A stretch of DNA of 13,309 bases, taken from NCBI GenBank assembly GCA_005877565.1, contig VBOK01000041.1, forward strand, positions 1 through 13,309, written 5' to 3'. Each line of letters begins with the position of its first letter. Positions within the stretch are counted from its first letter, which is position 1. Below the pieces are notes generated by a model that searched no databases, was not told the DNA's origin, and saw nothing but the letters and a program-made list of their open reading frames with translations. This stretch comes from Nitrospirota bacterium. Its GTDB lineage: Bacteria > Nitrospirota > Nitrospiria > Nitrospirales > NS-4. Shown piece by piece: positions 7,235 through 13,309 of the stretch. A program made the translations under genes and the position numbers.

Positions 7235-8206
7235 TTAAAACGACATCGCCAAGCCCGCAAGATAACTCACATCGGGAATCAACCCGCCGTTATAATCTTG
7301 GACCACCGGTACCTGTGCGAAGAAATAGGCCCGGAGTTGGTCGCGCACCTGCACAGAAATACCCGGAGAAAAGGCCAGCGTGGTTCCGCCGGTATTCGAC
7401 ACCGGCCGACGTTTAATTTCAGGGTCAAGCACGATGTTGGGTCCCCCTCCTGGGGCTTCGGACACTATTTCCAGCGAACCGGTAAATTCATCATGGACCG
7501 CGTAGCGCCAGTTGAACTGGCCGGTCAGGGTTAAGATATTAAGCGTCTTATAATTCAGCCCCTCACTCACCACGTAGACGTCCCCGAACCTGTATGAATT
7601 GGGGCCTGTAAAGCTGTGCTGATACGACACCCTCGCGAACTGGTCCAGCACATGCGGAATGATCTCGTAGGACTGAAAAATTGACGGCGCGATGCCCCAC
7701 GTGCGATGCCCCAGTTGGAGCGTGGGTTCCTGCAACGTGCCGTTGATATTGGTCGCATGCGCATTCCCGGTCGGCAGGTCCACCCCGAACCCGACGACCA
7801 TGAGGCTTCGTAACGACGGGAGGAAACTGTACTTCGTGTTGACGCGAATATCCCCAATCCCCGCGTCGTTGAAGGCCTCGTACATCCCTACCCCGCCGGT
7901 GTCAATGCTGCCTCGTTCGATAATGTGCGTGTGCTTGATATGCTTGTACGGGACGAGGAGCTCGAGGGTCAGGTTGTTGGTGAGGCCATAATTCACGTCC
8001 AGAGTGGTGACCTCCAAAATAGTTCGGTGCTCAGCATGTTCATTCATGACCAGTCGTCGCTCTTCCTGATCAACCGATGTCACGAAGCCGCTGGTACCCG
8101 ACTGAAGTTTTGAGATGGTATAGGCATAGGTAAGGCCTACCGAAAGTTTCCCTTCTAGCTGAACCGCGCCTTCCTCCCCAGTAAGTAAGAACAGGGTCGT
8201 ACCCAT
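7235..8206 (-). CDS. Outer-membrane beta-barrel protein, transporter-like (Phenol_MetA_deg-like)
   Basis: A 323-residue protein made of alternating polar and hydrophobic strands, ending in a typical outer-membrane C-terminus (SYLAGLAMSF, terminal Phe). The general pattern (LSVGLTYAYTISKL, DVNYGLTNNLTLELLVPY, FGVDLPTGN, GISVQVRDQLRAYFFAQVP) resembles the Phenol_MetA_deg/transporter barrel family. His-rich stretches (NEHAEHR, KHIKHTHI) lie in probable loops. The ATG at 8206 has a strong GGAGGAGA 7 bases upstream, but the protein then starts directly at what looks like the mature region, with no signal peptide. The in-frame extension to 8272 adds only Arg/Gly-rich residues. Either the export signal was lost or the start is misread. 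Sampled base composition is lower in GC (31/60 at 7261-7320) than in secA. It may let metals or small ligands cross the outer membrane; this is inference from context. Confidence 0.78.
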   Translation of the reverse strand: MGTTLFLLTGEEGAVQLEGKLSVGLTYAYTISKLQSGTSGFVTSVDQEERRLVMNEHAEHRTILEVTTLDVNYGLTNNLTLELLVPYKHIKHTHIIERGSIDTGGVGMYEAFNDAGIGDIRVNTKYSFLPSLRSLMVVGFGVDLPTGNAHATNINGTLQEPTLQLGHRTWGIAPSIFQSYEIIPHVLDQFARVSYQHSFTGPNSYRFGDVYVVSEGLNYKTLNILTLTGQFNWRYAVHDEFTGSLEIVSEAPGGGPNIVLDPEIKRRPVSNTGGTTLAFSPGISVQVRDQLRAYFFAQVPVVQDYNGGLIPDVSYLAGLAMSF

Positions 8207-8307
8207 CTGTTCTCCTCCGTTAATCCCGCCCAATGATTGAACCAGTGGCCGACGCCGGATGCGCGGACGCATTCCGGAGGATCGGACATTACGCTGGAGG
8301 CAGTGAT

Positions 8308-8613
8308 TTAGAGGAGAACGGGGGGAGCGCGGGCCTGAAGCTGTGCGAAACAGTCAATCGAGCGCAGGCCGTCGAGGAACGGCAGCGCCGTCTCTACACT
8401 AACCGTGACCGCCGTGGCATGGAACGCGGCCGTCGTGACCGCGCCGGCCGTCGCGCACATCCAGGCGCAGATACCCGTGGCGTGCATGCCGGCGTTGTGG
8501 TGCGCGGCGTGCTGGATCTCATGCGCAAAGGCGCTGCCGGTGGTCGCCCCCAGCATGAGGAGGATGGCCACCGCCAGTGTGCAGGCAATCGGCCTGAGCA
8601 GGGATCGGATCAT
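8308..8613 (-). CDS. Small secreted His/Cys/Met-rich putative metal-binding protein
   Basis: A 101-residue protein and the first gene of the metal cluster. The signal peptide (MIRSLLR, hydrophobic 10-24, cleavage likely after SAFA at 30) is followed directly by a ligand-dense segment HEIQHAAHHNAGMHATGICA then WMC. This puts His31, His35, His38, His39, His44, Met43, Cys49, Met52 and Cys53 within 23 residues. A further Cys88 lies near the C-terminus, which ends in RAPPVLL. TAAGG-type ribosome site (AAGG 7 bases before the ATG). The composition and position argue for a periplasmic Cu or similar metal binder, but no fold is recognised and the function is inferred. The ending recalls DUF2946-type proteins, with low certainty. 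Confidence 0.75.
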   Translation of the reverse strand: MIRSLLRPIACTLAVAILLMLGATTGSAFAHEIQHAAHHNAGMHATGICAWMCATAGAVTTAAFHATAVTVSVETALPFLDGLRSIDCFAQLQARAPPVLL

Positions 8614-8643
8614 CAGTCAGCCTTACCGAGAGATCTTGAGCGC

Positions 8644-8673
8644 ATCATAACCGGCCGGGCTGGACGCTGTCAA
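8644..8673 (-). promoter_or_regulatory. Near-consensus sigma70 promoter for the metal cluster
   Basis: On the minus strand TTGACA (8673-8668, perfect -35) is followed after 18 bases by TATGAT (8649-8644, one mismatch from the consensus -10). The predicted start of transcription is near 8637, leaving about 24 bases of leader before the ATG at 8613. The spacer holds the palindrome CCGGCCGG. It is the best promoter seen in the window and has the correct position and direction to drive the genes from 8613 downwards. Confidence 0.72.
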
Positions 8674-8720
8674 ATCCAGAACCCTTCCCCTTTTCTGTCC
8701 CGTCATCGGTTTGCGCGGTA

Positions 8721-9651
8721 TCACGCGTGCGCTGCGGCTTGGCTGAAACGGGATTTGTCGGTGGCCTTCATGTAAGCCTCTTCAGCGGTGATCTTCTGCT
8801 CGCTCAGGAACTTCTGGATCACATCGTCCATGAGCTGCATCCCCTGGTTCTTGCCGCCTTGGATGACGTTCCGAATGTTGGTCGTCTTGCCCTCGCGGAT
8901 GGAGCTCGACAGCGCGGCATTCGACAGCAGGATCTCGTTGCAGGCGATCCGGCCCTTCCCGTCCGCTGTGCGGAGCAGAATCTGGGCGCAGACGCCCTTG
9001 AGCGAATCGGCCAGCATGGCTCGAATCTGGGGTTGCTGCGCGGACGGAAACACGTCGATGATCCGGTCCACCGTCTTGACGGCCGAATTGGTGTGCAAGG
9101 TCCCGAACACCAACGATCCCATCGTTGCGGCGCTGACCGCGAGCGAGATGGTTTCATAATCACGCATCTCACCGACCAGGACCACGTCGCAATCCTGACG
9201 TCCAGCCGCTCTCAAGCCGTCCGCAAACGAGTTCACTGGATTTGCCGGAGCCGGTCGGGCCGGTCACCAGCACCAGTCCCGAGCGTATCAGGCTCAAGGT
9301 CTTCAGCACCGGTGGCAAGTTCAGCTCATCGAGGGTCTTGATCTTGGCGGGTATGGTGCGGAACACGGCCCCCATGCCGTGTGATTGTTTAAAGTAGTTC
9401 GCTCGGAAGCGCGCGACGGTCCCAAGGGCGTACGCGAAATCGAGGTCGCCGGTTTCGAGGAAACGCTCCCAGTATTCCGCGGGGCAGATTTCCTGAAGGT
9501 AGCCGCGCATCGTCTCTGCGGTCAGAATCGGGTGGTCGAGCGCGACCAGCCGGCCATGGCGGCGGATCTTGGGGGGTTGCCCTTCGGAGAGGTGCAAGTC
9601 CGAGCCGTGCCCGGATAACATGTCAGTAAACAACCGATCGATTCGCGCCAT
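8721..9651 (-). pseudogene. PilT-like twitching-motility ATPase with internal deletion and frameshift
   Basis: The retraction ATPase family is recognisable on both sides of a break. The first frame (9651 down to about 9238) encodes the N-terminal PAS-like part (GSDLHLSEGQPPKIR), FRANYFKQ and Walker A GPTGSGKS at residues 131-138. The second frame (about 9230 to 8721) resumes with SFADGLRAA, Walker B VLVGEMRD, the His box GSLVFGTLHT and a complete C-terminal domain ending FSQAAAHA. Compared with the intact neighbour, 46 residues should lie between GKS and SF; only 7 bases remain, so about 131 bases are gone, including the Asp box (TIEDPxE). The loss is not a multiple of three. The product would be about 160 residues with no catalytic core. 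The start is 3 bases after the upstream stop. No other lesion is seen, so the damage looks recent, or it is an assembly error. Confidence 0.85.
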
Positions 9652-9654
9652 CGC

Positions 9655-10851
9655 TCAAGCCTCGAGCGCGATTCCGTCAATGCGTGGGGCCCACTTGAGG
9701 AACTGCTCCTTCTTGTCGGCGGCATAGTACGCTTCGCTACCGTCGATGACCCCCCGGGTCACGAGATCCATCAACGAGTTGTCGAGCAGGATCATCCCCT
9801 GCTGTCGCCCCGTCTGAATGATCGAGGGGATCTGGAACAGCTTGCGCTCGCGTATGAGGTTGCTGACCGCCTGCGTGTTCAGCAGGATTTCCATCGCCAG
9901 GGCGCGTCCGTTGCCGTCTTTGCGCGGGATGAGTTGCTGGCACAGAATCCCTCTGATGGACTCCGAGATCATGCTGCGCACCTGGGCCTGCTCGTCGGGC
10001 GGGAACGAATCGAGGATCCGATCGATCGTGCGCGCCGCCGAGGTCGTATGGATCGTGCCGAACACCAGGTGCCCGGTCTCAGCCGCGGTGATGGCCAGCG
10101 ACACGGTCTCGCGATCGCGCATCTCTCCGATCATGATCACGTCCGGGTCTTCGCGCAGCGCTGCTCGCAGCGCCTGGGAGAAGCTCTTGGTGTGCGAACC
10201 GACCTCGCGCTGGTTGATTTGAGACTTGGCCGGGACGAAGTTGACCTCGACCGGATCTTCAATCGTGATGATGTGTTCGTCGCGTTGCTGATTCACCAAC
10301 TCTACCATGGCGGCCAGGGTGGTGGACTTGCCGCAGCCGTTCGGCCCCGTCACCAGGACAAGCCCCTGATTGAACTCGGTGAGACGCTGCAACTGCTCGG
10401 GGAGGCCCAACTCTTTGAAAGAGGGAACGCGGGACTGCACGATCCGGAAGGAGCCGTCCCATCCCATCCGCTGCTTGACGATACAGCTACGGTACGCGCC
10501 CTGGCCCGTGAGGATGTAGCAAAAGTCGAGTGCCAGCTCTGTGTGGATGCTCCGCCGTTGTTCGTCGGTCAGAATCTTAAACAGCAGGGCTTCGGTTTCC
10601 GCGGCGGTGAACGGCGTGCGTGGAAGCGGCGCGAGCCGACCGTACTTCCGGATGACGGGGGGAGACGCCACGTTGATGTGCAAGTCCGAGGCCCCGATGT
10701 CGCGGGCGTAGGTCAGATAGTCGTGCAAGTGGGCGAACGCGGCGATTCTCGGCGCGTCCGACTCGGGGACGAGCGGAGTGGGGGCGGAAACCACTTTGGG
10801 AGTCGAAACCGGTGGCGGAGCGGGCGTCGCCCGTGGAGCTTTGCTTTCCAT
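9655..10851 (-). CDS. PilT/PilU-family type IV pilus ATPase
   Basis: A cytoplasmic hexameric ATPase that powers pilus retraction or a related type II/IV secretion process; 398 residues. The N-terminus carries an extra Pro/Ala-rich stretch (residues 5-34) not usual in PilT. The PAS-like domain (GASDLHINVASPPVIRKYG) is at about 53-71. The RecA-like core has Walker A GPNGCGKST (169-177; Asn and Cys where PilT typically has Thr and Ser), Asp box TIEDPVE (196-202), Walker B VIMIGEMRD (238-246, Glu243) and His box HLVFGTIHTT (261-270). The C-terminal motif reads AVSNLIRERK. All catalytic elements are present. The ATG at 10851 is the only start after an in-frame TAG; no strong ribosome site is visible. 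It lies 21 bases after the HEAT-repeat gene. No pilin or assembly genes are in the window, so PilT versus PilU cannot be settled. Confidence 0.92.
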   Translation of the reverse strand: MESKAPRATPAPPPVSTPKVVSAPTPLVPESDAPRIAAFAHLHDYLTYARDIGASDLHINVASPPVIRKYGRLAPLPRTPFTAAETEALLFKILTDEQRRSIHTELALDFCYILTGQGAYRSCIVKQRMGWDGSFRIVQSRVPSFKELGLPEQLQRLTEFNQGLVLVTGPNGCGKSTTLAAMVELVNQQRDEHIITIEDPVEVNFVPAKSQINQREVGSHTKSFSQALRAALREDPDVIMIGEMRDRETVSLAITAAETGHLVFGTIHTTSAARTIDRILDSFPPDEQAQVRSMISESIRGILCQQLIPRKDGNGRALAMEILLNTQAVSNLIRERKLFQIPSIIQTGRQQGMILLDNSLMDLVTRGVIDGSEAYYAADKKEQFLKWAPRIDGIALEA

Positions 10852-10872
10852 TACGCAGACGTCATCGGTAGC

Positions 10873-11523
10873 CTATGAAGCACTTGTATCTAAGCCGAGT
10901 CGTGAAGGCCGAATCTTAACCTGTCCATCCGGGCCGTTCAAGGCCGATCTTGCGTCGTCCACCATCTCGCGCAGCCGCTTCTCCGCCTGTTTCGCCTTCA
11001 GCTTGCCCAGCGCCAAGGCCGCCTCGGCCCGCACGAAGGCATACTCGTCCATGGTGGCCGCCAGCAAGGGCCCGATGGCCCGCGGATCGCTCAGGACACC
11101 CAAACCGTTGGCCGCCCGCGTCCGGTCCAGTTTCTCCGGATCCGACTTGAGGATGCGCAGTAACACATCAAACAGCGCGGGGCCAGCGTCGGGCAGCCGT
11201 TCGGGGTGGTCCCGGTCATGATCGACGAGCCAGAGGGCCGCGCGTTTTTGCAGCGCCGGGTCGGTCGCCTCGCGGAAGACTTTCGCGACCCGGTCGTGGG
11301 CGCGCTTGTGTTCGCGGCGCGCGAGCCCTCCCCGGACGATGGAGACGACGATGATGCCACCGGCCAGGCCGACCGCCACAATCCCCCAGGGGCCGTTTCG
11401 CAGGAACTCCCTCCACGGTTCGGGGAAGATGCTCCAAAGGAAGAACCCCACCAGGATCGCGACCAGCAAGTGGGTGAGGATGAAAATGCCGATGTTGCCG
11501 CGCTCGCCCTTCATAACCCTCAT
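10873..11523 (-). CDS. Two-TM membrane protein with cytoplasmic HEAT-like repeats
   Basis: Unknown function; 216 residues from the chosen ATG. Two hydrophobic helices (about IGIFILTHLLVAILVGFFLW and then GIVAVGLAGGIIVVSIV) are joined by a short loop. They are followed by a basic stretch (RREHKRAHDR) and a C-terminal helical region with HEAT/Armadillo-type repeats, clearest in DRTRAANGLGVLSDPRAIGPLL and the next unit AFVRAEAALALGKLKAKQAEKRL. Such repeats form protein-binding surfaces. Starts at 11523 and 11514 are both possible; the longer frame begins with a TTG at 11550 and is not preferred. The two PilT-type genes follow in the same direction, so a link with pilus motor function is possible but unproven. 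Confidence 0.75.
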   Translation of the reverse strand: MRVMKGERGNIGIFILTHLLVAILVGFFLWSIFPEPWREFLRNGPWGIVAVGLAGGIIVVSIVRGGLARREHKRAHDRVAKVFREATDPALQKRAALWLVDHDRDHPERLPDAGPALFDVLLRILKSDPEKLDRTRAANGLGVLSDPRAIGPLLAATMDEYAFVRAEAALALGKLKAKQAEKRLREMVDDARSALNGPDGQVKIRPSRLGLDTSAS

Positions 11524-11622
11524 TTTGGCCCAGCGATCCGGAAGGGTCAACTACGGGGAATCGCTGTTTCTTTGCGCGGGATAATTCAGTATACTTAAGG
11601 AAGCTGTGGGTACCGCCGCGTC
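11524..11622. promoter_or_regulatory. Divergent intergenic region between the HEAT-repeat gene and secA
   Basis: Ninety-nine bases separate two genes pointing apart. The only AT-rich part is 11580-11600. It contains TATACT on the plus strand (11590-11595) and, because GTATAC is palindromic, TATACT on the minus strand too (11593-11588). GATAAT also lies at 11580-11585. No good -35 box stands at the right distance from any of these. The region must hold at least the secA promoter if nothing transcribes in from outside, but the exact sites are uncertain. Confidence 0.35.
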
Positions 11623-13309
11623 ATGATCAACATCCTGCTCAACAAGATCTTCGGCAGCAAGAACGAGCGCGAGATCAAGCGCCTCCGACCGCTGGTCGCC
11701 GAGATCGGCACCAAGGAGCCGGCCCTGGCCCGGCTCTCGGACCATGACCTGCGCGCCAAGACCGAGGAGTTCAAGAAGCGCCTGGCCGACGGGGCCACGC
11801 TGGATGACCTTCTCACGGACGCCTTCGCCGTCTGCCGGGAGATGGCGAAGCGCAAGCTGGAGATGCGCCACTTCGACGTCCAGCTCATCGGCGGCATGGT
11901 CCTGCACCAGGGCAAGATCTCGGAGATGAAGACCGGCGAAGGCAAGACCCTGGTCGCCACGCTGGCCCTCTACCTCAACGCCCTGGAAGGTAAGGGCGCG
12001 CACCTCGTCACGGTCAACGACTACCTGGCCAAGCGCGACGCCCAGTGGATGGGCCCCCTCTACCACAACCTGGGCCTGTCCGTGGGCGTGATTCAGCACG
12101 AGGCGTCGTTCCTCTACGACCCGACCTACGAGGCGGAGGACAAGCGCCTCCAGCACCTGCGCCCCTGCACCCGCCAGGAGGCCTACCGCGCCGACATCAC
12201 CTATGGGACCAACAACGAGTTCGGGTTCGACTACCTGCGCGACAACATGGTGGGGGACCTGGCGGACTGCGTGCAGCGCGAGCTGCACTATGCCATCGTC
12301 GACGAGGTGGACAGCATCCTGATCGACGAGGCCCGCACGCCGCTGATCATCTCGGGGCCGACCGAGGACTCGACCGACCTCTACTACCGCATCGACCGCA
12401 TCATCCCGATGCTCAAGCGGGACGTGGACTACACGATCGAGGAGAAGACCAGGACGGCCGCGCTCACCGAGGAAGGCAACGAGAAGGTGGAGCGGGCGCT
12501 GGGCGTGACGAACCTCTACGATCTGGCCAACATGGACCTGGTGCACCACGTCGTCCAGGCCCTGCGGGCGCACGCGATGTACCACCGCGACGTGGACTAC
12601 GTCGTCAAGGACGGCGAAGTGATCATCGTGGACGAGTTCACGGGCCGGCTGATGCCCGGACGCCGCTGGTCCGACGGCCTGCACCAGGCGGTCGAGGCGA
12701 AAGAAGGCGTCAAGATCGCCAACGAGAACCAGACCCTGGCGTCGATCACCTTCCAGAACCTGTTCCGGATGTATCACAAGCTCGCCGGCATGACGGGAAC
12801 GGCCGACACCGAGGCCAGCGAGTTCGCCAAGATCTACAACCTGGACGTGGTCGTCATCCCGACCAATCGGCCCCTCATCAGGCCGGACTTCCCGGACGTG
12901 GTGTACCGCACCGAGAAGGAGAAGTTCAACGCGATCGTGGACGAGATCATGGACTGCCACAAGCGGGGACAACCGGTCCTGGTGGGCACCATCTCGATCG
13001 AGAAGTCGGAACGGCTGGCTGGCTATCTCGTCCGGCACGGCATCAAGCACAACGTCCTGAACGCCAAGCATCACGAGAAGGAAGCCGAGATCATCGCCCA
13101 GGCCGGCCGCAAAGGCGCCGTCACCATCGCAACGAACATGGCGGGCCGCGGGACTGACATCCTCCTCGGCGGCAATCCCGATTTTCTCTTCAAGAAAGCG
13201 TTGTACGCCGAGCCGGAGATGCCTCCCGAGCGGCAGACCGCGCTGCTACAACAGATCAGGGCCGAATGCGAGGAAGAGAAAAAGGAGGTCGTCTCCCTCG
13301 GCGGCCTGC
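11623..13309 (+). CDS. secA: Preprotein translocase ATPase SecA, N-terminal 562 residues
   Basis: Motor of the general secretion pathway, pushing unfolded preproteins through SecYEG; runs off the right edge before the C-terminal domain. The ATG at 11623 is fixed by an in-frame TAA at 11596-11598. The Walker A is MKTGEGKT (102-109), NDYLAKRD follows at 132-139, and Walker B is DEVD (227-230) followed by SILIDEARTP. The preprotein cross-linking domain is complete (about 240-370). NBD2 begins with GQPVLVGTISIEKSE and includes ATNMAGRGTDI. The window ends at SLGGL, before the ERHESRRIDNQLRGR-type motif. NBD1 carries an insertion of about 20 residues (HEASFLYDPTYEAEDKRLQH) relative to E. coli. No ribosome site stands close to the ATG; AAGGAAG lies about 20 bases upstream. 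GC is high (41/60 at 12001-12060), as expected for a core gene. Confidence 0.98.
   Translation, partial: MINILLNKIFGSKNEREIKRLRPLVAEIGTKEPALARLSDHDLRAKTEEFKKRLADGATLDDLLTDAFAVCREMAKRKLEMRHFDVQLIGGMVLHQGKISEMKTGEGKTLVATLALYLNALEGKGAHLVTVNDYLAKRDAQWMGPLYHNLGLSVGVIQHEASFLYDPTYEAEDKRLQHLRPCTRQEAYRADITYGTNNEFGFDYLRDNMVGDLADCVQRELHYAIVDEVDSILIDEARTPLIISGPTEDSTDLYYRIDRIIPMLKRDVDYTIEEKTRTAALTEEGNEKVERALGVTNLYDLANMDLVHHVVQALRAHAMYHRDVDYVVKDGEVIIVDEFTGRLMPGRRWSDGLHQAVEAKEGVKIANENQTLASITFQNLFRMYHKLAGMTGTADTEASEFAKIYNLDVVVIPTNRPLIRPDFPDVVYRTEKEKFNAIVDEIMDCHKRGQPVLVGTISIEKSERLAGYLVRHGIKHNVLNAKHHEKEAEIIAQAGRKGAVTIATNMAGRGTDILLGGNPDFLFKKALYAEPEMPPERQTALLQQIRAECEEEKKEVVSLGGL

Noticed and set aside
8644..8673. 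MerR/CueR-type operator in the cluster promoter
   Set aside because: The spacer is 18 bases, not 19-20, and the palindrome CCGGCCGG does not match the known CueR operator pattern.
8614..8720. Terminator after the broken PilT gene
   Set aside because: GC-rich partial repeats are present, but no stem followed by a T-tract was found on the minus strand.
9934..10878. 314-residue plus-strand frame opposite the PilT-like ATPase
   Set aside because: Antisense to an intact ATPase with all catalytic motifs.
11551..13074. 507-residue minus-strand open frame opposite secA
   Set aside because: It is antisense to a perfectly conserved secA, is rich in Val/Asp/His/Leu as expected for a GC-rich antisense frame, and shows no domain.
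12045..13157. 370-residue plus-strand frame inside secA
   Set aside because: Arg/Gly/Pro-rich out-of-frame reading of secA.
1..13309. CRISPR array, tRNA, rRNA, insertion sequence or integrase
   Set aside because: No spaced direct repeats, no cloverleaf-like segment and no transposase or integrase motif were seen on either strand by reading; the only repeats found are coding Met and TPR repeats.

Overview
The window is about 13.3 kb of GC-rich bacterial DNA with two layouts facing away from each other. From about 11.5 kb down to base 1 every gene is on the minus strand. From 11.6 kb to the right edge, secA is on the plus strand. The double-membrane envelope machinery (TolC/RND/adaptor, outer-membrane beta-barrel), the protein styles (small Cys/His secreted proteins in front of a Cus-type efflux system, TPR proteins, PilT-type ATPases beside a HEAT-repeat membrane protein) and the GC content fit a Gram-negative such as a Nitrospira-like member of Nitrospirota. 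That assignment is inference; there is no marker gene here that proves it.

Bases 1-8673, minus strand: an eight-gene heavy-metal (most likely Cu(I)/Ag(I)) handling cluster. It opens with a near-consensus sigma70 promoter (8644-8673), followed by a small secreted His/Cys/Met protein (8308-8613), an outer-membrane beta-barrel protein without a visible signal peptide (7235-8206), a TlpA-type periplasmic thioredoxin (6702-7217) and an exported protein with nine TPRs (5585-6631). Next come a TonB C-terminal remnant (5468-5584), a second small secreted Cys protein (5085-5441), a possible attenuator hairpin (5023-5059) and the tripartite efflux pump: a TolC-family channel, a CusB-like adaptor and CusA (partial, runs off the left edge). 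The three pump genes are translationally coupled or nearly so (ATGA overlap; 3-base gap). The adaptor carries two period-3 methionine clusters and a C-terminal FixH/YtkA-like domain. CusA has the HME-4 (Cu/Ag) signature around Asp405. Together the genes look like a periplasmic metal capture, thiol-redox and export unit.

Bases 8721-11523, minus strand: a surface-motility style group. It holds a two-TM HEAT-repeat protein, an intact PilT/PilU-like ATPase with a Pro-rich N-terminus, and a second PilT-like gene that has lost about 44 codons between Walker A and Walker B and is frameshifted at that point.

Bases 11524-11622: a short divergent promoter region. Bases 11623-13309: secA, the Sec translocase motor, 5' part only (562 codons). 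No RNA genes, CRISPR arrays, insertion sequences or integrase genes were seen. The points most worth a second look are the TonB remnant in frame behind the TPR gene, the broken pilT paralogue, the Met-period-3 adaptor, and the two small secreted proteins.
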